A DNA stretch of 37,349 nucleotides from Bacillota bacterium. GTDB taxonomy: Bacteria; Bacillota; Clostridia; Lachnospirales; Lachnospiraceae. Positions 1 to 7,130 of this stretch are shown here, in pieces. Within the stretch, counting starts at the first letter, position 1. Each line of letters starts with the position of its first letter. The position numbers were made by a program, and so were the translations under genes. The stretch spans positions 1 to 37,349 of the forward strand of contig JAEYRK010000093.1 in NCBI GenBank assembly GCA_023435645.1. The letters are read 5' to 3'. A model generated the notes under the pieces. It worked only from the letters and a program-made list of their open reading frames with translations, searched no databases and was not told the origin of the DNA.

Positions 1-3
1 GGG

Positions 4-1536
4 TTATTTCTTACTCATGGGAAGTAAGATCTCCACATTTGTTAATTCCCCCGGACGGCTCTTAACTCTGAGATGACCGTAATGTGCTGTTATCACCCGA
101 AAGACGTAGGAGAGCCCCATCCCCCAATTATTCTGTTTTGATTTTGTAGAGAAGTAAGGAGTAAATATCTTTTTCAAATGCTTCCTCGGTATACCACATC
201 CATTATCCTGTATGGACAGATAAATCCATTCCTTACTGGAGTCTACAGTAATACGGATGAAAGCATGTTCACTATCCTTACTGTTAATTGCGTCAACGGC
301 ATTGGAGATTAGATTACTGATGACCTGCGTCATATGATACATATCAAAATTGCAGTAGACCGGATTATCATGATAAGTAATATCTAAGTGAATATTGTCC
401 GGAACTGCAGCTTCCTTTAAGGCATACTTTACAGCATCAATCAGATTATTCTTAATCGTTCTTACCCTCAGCTCCTTGATATTATCAAGAGTTTTTGAGA
501 TGGCCTCCATATGCCCTTTACTGATGGTATCAATCTTTTGAAGGATTAATTTTCCTTCCTCGGTTCCATAGCTGTTCATTGCCTCTTCCGCCAGGATTTT
601 GATGTTAAACATGATATTCTTATCTGAATGAAGTACATCCTTTAAATTGGTATTGAGCAGGTTCAAATTCTTTTTGAGCGCACGTTCCTTAATTCCGTTG
701 ATCATACTGTCCGTTTTAAATTTAAAGGTAATATACAGAATAACCAGCAGAATGATCAGGGAAAGCATTGGAAGCAGTGTGACATAATTATTTGGTACAA
801 CAACTGCTGGCTTATAACGCCAAAAGGCTGAGGTAAATACATTCTGAATGGAGGTCTTAAAGACTCCGGTAAAGAATACAAAGAAAAAGATGGAGTTTAA
901 CAAGCTGATACTGATGGCTAATCCCAGTAGCTGTTCCGAGAAGAAGGAGATTTTGTTCCTTATGAAATTGCGGAAGAGCAGTACGATGGGATACATCAGG
1001 TACAAGAAGGCAATAATCGCCATGATTCCGTCAAGAATCGTAAACAGCCGTACCCATAGCACCTGTTTGCTGCCTGTCAGCCGGTTCTCGGTAAGATAGA
1101 GATAAAAGGCAGTATCCGGATGGTAGAAGAAAAAATACAGCAGCGGGTAGGCAGCTAACGCAATATATCTGAGTACATGTCGTACCTGCTTTACACCCAG
1201 CTGCTTTCCCTTTACATTTTTACTGAAGGTAATTGCGAACAGCAAAATTGCAACCAGATAGGAGACAATCCCCAGATTTCTTAAAATCTGTAGGTTGGAT
1301 AAGGATAGCCTTAGAATTCGGCTTAAGAACAGAAACATCCGATATTCAATTCCGCTGTAGAGGTAATAGGAGGGAACCAGGTAGTTACTGCTTTTATATA
1401 TTTCCGATACGATGGTAAACATAGAGATACTCATCCCAAATACCATCAGAATAAAGAGAAGATTATACTTACTTTTGAAGTTGCGGATGGCAAGAACGAT
1501 GGAGAAGAATGCCATAAAGATGATTGTCAGTGCCAT
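4..1536 (-). CDS. Membrane sensor histidine kinase (GHKL ATPase domain)
   Basis: A 510-residue sensor kinase. About the first 270 residues are a run of hydrophobic membrane segments, followed by a helical dimerisation region and a C-terminal HATPase_c domain. The ATPase motifs are clear: an N-box NLISNAVDAIN near residue 412, a G1 box DNGCGIP near 443 and a G2 box GMGLSYV near 473. A candidate phospho-acceptor His lies in VLHSDKN near residue 300, but this region does not match the usual HisKA H-box closely. The start is set by CCGGGAGG six bases before ATG. The stop codon lies 4-6 bases from the left edge, so a cognate response regulator, if there is one, would be outside the window. The input signal is unknown. 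The multi-pass sensor region resembles other clostridial membrane-embedded sensor kinases rather than a periplasmic-loop type. Confidence 0.88.
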   Translation of the reverse strand: MALTIIFMAFFSIVLAIRNFKSKYNLLFILMVFGMSISMFTIVSEIYKSSNYLVPSYYLYSGIEYRMFLFLSRILRLSLSNLQILRNLGIVSYLVAILLFAITFSKNVKGKQLGVKQVRHVLRYIALAAYPLLYFFFYHPDTAFYLYLTENRLTGSKQVLWVRLFTILDGIMAIIAFLYLMYPIVLLFRNFIRNKISFFSEQLLGLAISISLLNSIFFFVFFTGVFKTSIQNVFTSAFWRYKPAVVVPNNYVTLLPMLSLIILLVILYITFKFKTDSMINGIKERALKKNLNLLNTNLKDVLHSDKNIMFNIKILAEEAMNSYGTEEGKLILQKIDTISKGHMEAISKTLDNIKELRVRTIKNNLIDAVKYALKEAAVPDNIHLDITYHDNPVYCNFDMYHMTQVISNLISNAVDAINSKDSEHAFIRITVDSSKEWIYLSIQDNGCGIPRKHLKKIFTPYFSTKSKQNNWGMGLSYVFRVITAHYGHLRVKSRPGELTNVEILLPMSKK

Positions 1537-1571
1537 AATTCCTCCCGGTAGTAAAACGGTTTCGTAAGCTT

Positions 1572-1594
1572 GGTATTCTAGGCATAGAATGACC
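1572..1594. promoter_or_regulatory. Imperfect inverted repeat upstream of the kinase gene
   Basis: The arms GGTATTCTA and TAGAATGACC form an imperfect dyad about 40 bases upstream of the kinase start. On the minus strand a TATAAT-like -10 (GCTATAATG) lies just upstream of it, so the dyad would sit near the transcription start. It could be an operator; no regulator is assigned. Confidence 0.3.
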
Positions 1595-1630
1595 CATATA
1601 CATTATAGCACATCTTTTTTATTAAGTAAG

Positions 1631-1648
1631 GTGTATATTCTATACAAC
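1631..1648. promoter_or_regulatory. Dyad GTGTATA-TTC-TATACAAC, possible operator
   Basis: Two near-perfect arms are separated by three bases, at about the -35 region relative to the minus-strand -10 TATAAT upstream of the kinase gene. Dyads of the GTGTA...TACAC kind are typical of GntR-type repressor sites, but the regulator here is unknown. Confidence 0.35.
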
Positions 1649-1674
1649 TTTTGGGGCTTCCGCTAATATAGAAA

Positions 1675-1710
1675 ATGACCACACCGAGCAAAAAAACTTG
1701 GTGTGATCAT
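1675..1710 (-). terminator. Rho-independent terminator of the spore photoproduct lyase gene
   Basis: The arms ATGACCACACC and GGTGTGATCAT form a strong hairpin that, read on the minus strand, is followed by TTTTCTATATT. It lies 32 bases past the lyase stop codon. Confidence 0.65.
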
Positions 1711-1741
1711 GAACCTTTTGCCTGAAAAGAACGCAATAGGC

Positions 1742-2770
1742 TTATATTATATACTTAATTTCTATATCATAAGCATGAAAAATCGAAGCGATTTCCTTCT
1801 GGAAGAAGGCTGAGATTTCTGACAGCTGTTCCTTTGGATATACAAATTTACCGTATCCAAACTGACCGTACTGATAGCTGCGGTCTTCCTCTGACATGGG
1901 CAGTACATTATCAGGAAATACATCATTGATGACCTCTTTGGCACGGGGGGTATACCGATGGGAGATGATCTCGAAGGTCAGCGGGTGGGGAAGCTGTTTG
2001 GGCAAGCGATCCCGCAGAGAAAGCAGGAGCTGCTGATACTCCTCCCTCCAGCCCTCATATAAAAATACAGGGGCAATCAGATAACCCATGGGATAACCGG
2101 CTTGTAACACTTTTATGGAAGCATCGATTCGTTTTGCCATGGATGGAGTTCGGTTCTCAAAATTTTTGATCACTGAATCAGTATTCAACGTAAAACGGAT
2201 CTCTGTATGTCCATGATGCACAAGATCCAATAAGCTGTCAATCTCCGTGTATTTTGTTACAAATCGGAATCTTCCGTGGGAGGAGTTCCCAAAAAACTCA
2301 ATCGTCTTCCTGAGGAGAGTGGAATAAGGCTCCACCGGCACCGGATCAGAGGTGGCTGAGCCTTCAAAAATCGTAATTTCAGGAGTTCGTTCCAAGAGAT
2401 ATTGTTCCGCCTGTCCAAGGATATCCGCTACATTCACATGAATCTTGATATACGGCCTATTTCCCAGATTTGTATTCAGGTAGCAATACTGGCAATGGCC
2501 AATGCAGCCTGACAGAAGGGGTAGCTGGTAATGAGCGGAGGGCTTACAGGTCTGAAATTTTTGCCCTTTCCAGGTACCTACCACTAAGGTGTTCTTTCCT
2601 GCCTGATAGAGTTCGGGGGTAGTAGCTCCCGGAATGTGCTCCATGATTTTATTGCCCTGAAGCTCTATGAGAGCAACCTCCTTATTGGTAATAAATTTTT
2701 GATAAATCTGTTTTCCGATCTCATAATTGAATGAACCCTTTTCAAAAAGAATTCTTGCTGGAATAAACAT
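1742..2770 (-). CDS. splB: Spore photoproduct lyase (radical SAM), with Ala at the usual H-donor Cys position
   Basis: A 342-residue radical SAM enzyme of the spore photoproduct lyase family, which repairs the 5-thyminyl-5,6-dihydrothymine lesion in spore DNA during germination. The N-terminus MFIPARILFEKGSF is typical of the family. The [4Fe-4S] cluster motif CxxxCxxC is Cys89, Cys93 and Cys96 (CIGHCQYC). In Bacillus and Geobacillus enzymes the catalytic hydrogen-donor Cys lies in FEAACTSD, 43-44 residues after the last cluster Cys. Here the matching segment is FEGSATSD with Ala139. Another Cys, residue 75, lies just before the cluster, and clostridial enzymes have been reported to use such an alternative cysteine (recalled, not checked). 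The start is ATG with GGGAGA six bases upstream; a TTG two codons earlier is too close to that site. It supports a spore-forming host. Confidence 0.9.
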   Translation of the reverse strand: MFIPARILFEKGSFNYEIGKQIYQKFITNKEVALIELQGNKIMEHIPGATTPELYQAGKNTLVVGTWKGQKFQTCKPSAHYQLPLLSGCIGHCQYCYLNTNLGNRPYIKIHVNVADILGQAEQYLLERTPEITIFEGSATSDPVPVEPYSTLLRKTIEFFGNSSHGRFRFVTKYTEIDSLLDLVHHGHTEIRFTLNTDSVIKNFENRTPSMAKRIDASIKVLQAGYPMGYLIAPVFLYEGWREEYQQLLLSLRDRLPKQLPHPLTFEIISHRYTPRAKEVINDVFPDNVLPMSEEDRSYQYGQFGYGKFVYPKEQLSEISAFFQKEIASIFHAYDIEIKYII

Positions 2771-3035
2771 AGACAATCTCCCATAAGCATTATTATTTAA
2801 GGTTATTATCCGTCAGTAGCAGTCGTTTTATCATAATATAAAAAAATATAAAAAAAATAAAAAAATATATATCGAAAGTTTTCCAAATCTGTAGTAAAAT
2901 GTAAGAGATGTAGTATGATCGATGGAGGGGTTCAGAGGAGCAGAATTAGGCAGAATTAAAATACAGGTACATATGCATGCTGAGCTCAAGATCATGAACG
3001 ATTGTTATAATATAATAAAACATGGAGGTAAGGAC

Positions 3036-3716
3036 ATGAGGTTATTATTTTGTAATATTACATGGCTTGACTACTATAAGGGGATATTCCCCGGTGTTGA
3101 TACTCCAAAGGGTAGTGCGGATTATACCAGGAAGGGGAAGGATGCTCCGGAGCAGTATAATTTTGAAAAAGTAGCCTTGAATTTCTTTGAAGGCCCCTTT
3201 GAATCCGGTGAGTATTGCCTGGGTTATATGGAGATAAAGCCTGCAAAGGCTAACAAAAACCAGCTGTTAATTGAGAAGATTGACGGATGTGAGATGTATG
3301 AAAATCAGGATTTTGTAGAGGATGTACTGGTGATTTTCTGTGCCAACCATCCGGCACATAACTTTACTACAGTTGTAGGCTGGTATAAACACGCGACTGT
3401 ATACCGCTATTATCAGGAGGTTGAATTTCCCGCCGGTGAAGAGGTGGAAGGCGTCTATGTACAGGCTTATAATGCAATTGCAAAAGCAGATGACTGTGTA
3501 CTGCTTCCCAGAAGAGAAAGAAGTAATAAGCCGAAATGGTCCGTTCCCAGGAAGAAATCGGGAACAGCTTATGGGTTTGATCAGTCCAGCCTATGGTTTG
3601 CCCAGAAGGAAGAGGGTAACGCATATCTGGAGACTTACTTAAACCGTATCGTGAACCAGATTGAGGAATACGATGGGGAGAACTGGTTGGATCAGTATCC
3701 GAGCAGCAATTCCTAA
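3036..3716 (+). CDS. Conserved-looking protein of unknown function, 226 residues
   Basis: I do not recognise a named family with confidence. The start is the ATG preceded by GGAGGT, seven bases away; the frame is open further upstream to an ATG at 2922, but that one lacks a comparable ribosome site. The protein is soluble-looking, with no signal peptide or membrane segment. It has a compact aromatic-rich N-terminus (MRLLFCNITWLDYYKG) and a central motif VVGWYKHATVYRYYQ, which resembles a segment I associate with uncharacterised proteins near HNH or McrBC-type nucleases. That link is weak. It stands alone between divergent and convergent neighbours and ends at a hairpin terminator. Confidence 0.65.
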   Translation: MRLLFCNITWLDYYKGIFPGVDTPKGSADYTRKGKDAPEQYNFEKVALNFFEGPFESGEYCLGYMEIKPAKANKNQLLIEKIDGCEMYENQDFVEDVLVIFCANHPAHNFTTVVGWYKHATVYRYYQEVEFPAGEEVEGVYVQAYNAIAKADDCVLLPRRERSNKPKWSVPRKKSGTAYGFDQSSLWFAQKEEGNAYLETYLNRIVNQIEEYDGENWLDQYPSSNS

Positions 3717-3823
3717 ACCGGTCTTTTATTGGTGGAAGTAGCCATGGTCATATGAGAAATTGCGTCATGGAACATAAGGAATACCAGCAGGTCAGGTATT
3801 GAATCATATATTTGCATGAATTC

Positions 3824-3860
3824 GGGGGCTGTCGCACTAAAGTATGCGGCGCCCTTTTTA
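3824..3860 (+). terminator. Rho-independent terminator after the 226-residue unknown gene
   Basis: GGGGGCTGTCGCAC and GTATGCGGCGCCC form a GC-rich bulged hairpin followed directly by TTTTT on the plus strand, about 110 bases after the stop codon at 3716. Confidence 0.65.
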
Positions 3861-3990
3861 CGTAGTGATGTTTATCACAGATTAATTTACATGAATAGCG
3901 TGTGACTATTAATCCAACAGAGACACGTTCTCACTCGATTGCCGCACATAGCGGTACATAAGGTTGTGACAGAGAAAGGCAGCATAACCG

Positions 3991-5136
3991 CTAGTGAGTA
4001 AAGATGCCACGGATCGTTTCAGCCGGGAGTACCAGTGCAAATCTGACGAAGCCTTCACCCAGGGAGCCGAAGCTAGAGCCCGGGGTACATAGGATCCCGG
4101 TATCATGAAATAGCTTCCTACAATAAGCACTAGAATCCGTATAACCATCAGGTATCCGTGCCCATACGAACATGGAGCCTTCACATGGTTGGACTTGAAG
4201 GCCGAGCTTAATAAGGCCTGAGCAGAGAGCATCGCGACGCTTTTCATATTCCCTGCAGTTTTGTAATACATTGTCCTGGGGACCGTTTAAGGCTGCAATC
4301 GCAGCCTTCTGTACCAGGTAGCTAGTTCCGTAGTCAAATTGAGAACGGAGGGTCTTAAATTTATGTATGATCTCCCGATTGCCCATCAGGAAGGATATCC
4401 GAATTCCTGTAATATTATAGGTCTTTGACAGGGAATTGAATTCAACACCGACCTCCCTGGCTCCGGGAAAGCTTAAGAAGGAGCTTCCCTTTTTGTTATC
4501 ATATATAATCTCGGAATAAGCATTATCATGGATGATGATGATTTGATTACGCTGTGCAAACGCAATCAGCTCCTCATAGAAGGAGGCTGGGGCTGTGGAA
4601 CATACCGGATTTGCAGGGTAGGAGACGATCATCAGCTTCGCCTTACCTGCCAACTCTGAGGGGATGGAAGACAGATCGGGCAGATAATTGTTCTCAGGCA
4701 GAAGATTATAATAAGTAATCTCTGCGCCGCATAAATATGGTCCTATTTCAAAAATCGGATAACCGGGATTTGGTACCAGTACAGTATCCCCCGGATTGAT
4801 CAGAGGCCAAGCGATATGGGCCATTCCCTCCTGAGTGCCGGATACAGAGGTGATTTCCTCGGGGCTTAGTGAGACATCATATCGCCGCTCATACCAGCTG
4901 ATTACAGCCTGTAAGAGCTCTGGGGTATCACCAAGGGAATATTTATAATTCTGCGGATCCAGAGCAGCTTCCGCTACTGCCTCCATGATATGGGCACCCG
5001 GTGGAAAATCCGGGGTTCCGACGCTGAGATTGTATACCGGCTTTCCCAGCGCAAGCCGTTCGTTTTTATAATCATCCAGAGTATTAAAAATATTGCTTCC
5101 AAACCGATTGGACCGTTCTGAAAATTCAAGCTTCAT
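3991..5136 (-). CDS. PLP-dependent aminotransferase, class I/II
   Basis: A 381-residue fold-type I aminotransferase that moves an amino group between an amino acid and a 2-oxo acid in the cytoplasm. The PLP Schiff-base lysine is Lys238 in NSLSKTYN. Asn176 (YPANPV), Asp204 (HDNAYSEI) and the carboxylate-binding Arg365 (GFVRFAL) are in the expected positions. The overall pattern is closest to the LL-diaminopimelate, aspartate and alanine aminotransferase group; the substrate cannot be fixed. It ends about 10 residues after RFALVLP, a little short of the usual C-terminal helix, so the tail may have been altered. The start has AAAGGAG seven bases upstream. It begins 26 bases after the sortase gene on the same strand and is probably co-transcribed with it. 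Confidence 0.88.
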   Translation of the reverse strand: MKLEFSERSNRFGSNIFNTLDDYKNERLALGKPVYNLSVGTPDFPPGAHIMEAVAEAALDPQNYKYSLGDTPELLQAVISWYERRYDVSLSPEEITSVSGTQEGMAHIAWPLINPGDTVLVPNPGYPIFEIGPYLCGAEITYYNLLPENNYLPDLSSIPSELAGKAKLMIVSYPANPVCSTAPASFYEELIAFAQRNQIIIIHDNAYSEIIYDNKKGSSFLSFPGAREVGVEFNSLSKTYNITGIRISFLMGNREIIHKFKTLRSQFDYGTSYLVQKAAIAALNGPQDNVLQNCREYEKRRDALCSGLIKLGLQVQPCEGSMFVWARIPDGYTDSSAYCRKLFHDTGILCTPGSSFGSLGEGFVRFALVLPAETIRGIFTH

Positions 5137-5162
5137 ATGCTGCTCCTTTATCGTTTATCCGG

Positions 5163-6539
5163 TTATTGATTCGAGTCAGGCTTAGCCGGAGAGTACCATG
5201 TAATTTGTCCTTTTTTCAATGCTTCTTCAAAGCTATCGGCTACATTGGGAATTTCCTTGCCATATTTCTTACGGTAATCCGCTGCGTAGTATGGTTGCTG
5301 GTTCATCCTTGCACCTTCCACATCAACAGAGATGTCTTCACCCTCCCGTACCTTACGGGCGACTACAATGGTACGATAGTCGTCATTCACCTCATAGGAG
5401 CAGGTGGAGAGAGTTAATAGCTGATCATTCTCATTGATATCAACGGCATCCACCTGAATCAAGGAACGAATACGGATCTGATAAACAAAATTCAAAAATT
5501 CGGATGCATCCTGAAAGGAGGATTTTCTGAATTCAAAGAAATAATCCTCCGCTGGATCCGGCGGAGTGATAAAGACCGCAAAGATCTTCCAGGTTCCCGT
5601 ATGATAAATCGTATCAAATTGGATGAGGGGATGTTCCCGATAAAACTTTATATTCTTCTTATAATCCAGAAGCTTATGAAACATTTTTTCCTTGGTAGAG
5701 ACCATATTATGACCATGAATCACAAGATTCTGCGTTGGCTCTTCTACCGATGAACGAAGGTCCATGAACAGGGTACCAGCCTTACTGTAATTCTTATCAA
5801 AACCCCGAAAGAGGTAGTATTCAGGATCCTCCTTATCGGATTGTACTACGACATAATCCAATTTCGTATCAGGGATGGTGATCCAGCCCTTGGTATCCTC
5901 GTTCTTCTCCAGAAGCTCCGTAAACTGCAGTAGTCTGCCCTGATCGTCCCGATTAGGATCCGGTGTTGGGGAGGGCATTTCATTCTTGGGGGTAGGAGTT
6001 GGAGTTGCTTCGGTAGCAAGAGGCGCTGAAGTAGGAAGGGGGGTTGGGGCTGTGGAGGGAATCATTATATTTTCTTCCTCAGGGCGATGATATAAATCTC
6101 TGGTAAGGTCAATATCCTTTTCCGAACGATAGGGTTGAATTACAGTTTCATTCAGAAAGAGTCCAAGAAAAATAAAAAATCCGATGATACATAGAAGACG
6201 GAACAGCCTAAGGACACGATTCCTGGTAAGTGCTATACCGAAAACGTGCCATTGCTTGTCTGATATGGAATTAGCAGCTGGTTCATTCTTAGGCGTATCA
6301 TTCATAGATACATCATGCTCAGATATCTCATTCACAGGAGCCTCATCTGGGGAATTCTCCTTATCTGAAATGGAGATCACATCAGGGACCGTGCTTTGCT
6401 CTGTTTTACCTTCGTCATTATCAGTATGTATTTTTGCAGGGAGAGCATCCTTTGACTCAGAGGACTCCACAATCAGCGTATGCTGTTCCTGCTTTAGATC
6501 AGAAAGCTTTTTATGTTTATGTTTTTGTTTAGCAGGCAT
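5163..6539 (-). CDS. Class B sortase with a long cytoplasmic extension
   Basis: A 458-residue membrane-anchored transpeptidase that cuts a sorting signal and joins the substrate to cell-wall peptide. An acidic, Ser/Glu-rich cytoplasmic segment of about 108 residues comes first, then one membrane helix (about 111-131). A Thr/Pro-rich linker (about 160-195) follows, then the sortase domain. The catalytic triad is visible as His277 (HGHN), Cys380 (TLSTC) and Arg396 (VVARK). YRTIVVARK and the helical insert before the TLSTC strand fit class B. The start is the ATG with AAAAAGGAG eight bases upstream; the frame extends 17 codons further but without a ribosome site. No LPXTG or NPQTN-type substrate was seen in this window, so its targets are elsewhere. 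Confidence 0.88.
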   Translation of the reverse strand: MPAKQKHKHKKLSDLKQEQHTLIVESSESKDALPAKIHTDNDEGKTEQSTVPDVISISDKENSPDEAPVNEISEHDVSMNDTPKNEPAANSISDKQWHVFGIALTRNRVLRLFRLLCIIGFFIFLGLFLNETVIQPYRSEKDIDLTRDLYHRPEEENIMIPSTAPTPLPTSAPLATEATPTPTPKNEMPSPTPDPNRDDQGRLLQFTELLEKNEDTKGWITIPDTKLDYVVVQSDKEDPEYYLFRGFDKNYSKAGTLFMDLRSSVEEPTQNLVIHGHNMVSTKEKMFHKLLDYKKNIKFYREHPLIQFDTIYHTGTWKIFAVFITPPDPAEDYFFEFRKSSFQDASEFLNFVYQIRIRSLIQVDAVDINENDQLLTLSTCSYEVNDDYRTIVVARKVREGEDISVDVEGARMNQQPYYAADYRKKYGKEIPNVADSFEEALKKGQITWYSPAKPDSNQ

Positions 6540-6615
6540 ATGATTGCTCCTTTTTATTAATGTAAGCAAGCTTATTATACCTCTTATCAAATATATGGTA
6601 AAGTATATTTTAAAT

Positions 6616-6647
6616 GGGTTGCTGCATTAGGAACAATGCAACAACCC
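6616..6647 (-). terminator. Hairpin downstream of the Cys/Gly-rich small gene
   Basis: GGGTTGCTGCATT and AATGCAACAACCC form a 13-bp stem with one mismatch and a 6-base loop. On the minus strand it is followed by ATTTAAAATATAC, which is only partly T-rich. It lies just after the small gene at 6660-6860. Confidence 0.55.
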
Positions 6648-6659
6648 ATCCGTATCTAA

Positions 6660-6860
6660 TTAGCAGCAGCCGCCGCCTAAGGTAAGTAGAAGGATAAGGG
6701 GAAGTATGCCATCCATTCCGGAGCCGCAACTGTCACCTTTCCCACCGAACAAGCAGTTATCTCCTGAACACAAGAGTAAGAGAATTAACAGCATAGGGCT
6801 GAAACCATTGTTATCACATTTGTTATCTCTGCAGTAGGATGAAGAAGAAATGTCACTCAT
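6660..6860 (-). CDS. Small Cys/Gly-rich hydrophobic protein
   Basis: A 66-residue protein with a Ser-rich N-terminus (MSDISSSSYCRD), a hydrophobic stretch (MLLILLLLC), a Gly/Cys middle (FGGKGDSCGSG), a second hydrophobic stretch and the ending LGGGCC. The start is fixed by AGGAGG seven bases before ATG. Six cysteines and two hydrophobic helices suggest a small membrane- or spore-coat-associated protein, as seen near sporulation and envelope genes in many clostridia. I do not recognise a named family. Confidence 0.65.
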   Translation of the reverse strand: MSDISSSSYCRDNKCDNNGFSPMLLILLLLCSGDNCLFGGKGDSCGSGMDGILPLILLLTLGGGCC

Positions 6861-7130
6861 AAATGAGCCTCCTATCATTTATTTTATAGTATAGCATATG
6901 CAGGTGAGGGAGTGACTTTCATGCCATACTGTGACATGGTCACATAGCAGGAGACGGAAAAAGGGAATACATGTCCCAAGTTAGTATACATAATATAATT
7001 ATGGCAATAATTGATTCGATTTGGGGATCAGCTAAATTAAGAATCATTTTTGATGGGATATTTTATAGTTTTGTGCTATAATCAGTAAGACATTGATAGA
7101 TAAGAGCATAATAATATAAGTGAGGTCCAT

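Noticed and set aside
3909..4271. 120-residue frame on the minus strand overlapping the aminotransferase gene
   Set aside because: It lies in another frame of a clearly coding aminotransferase and has no ribosome site or recognisable motif.
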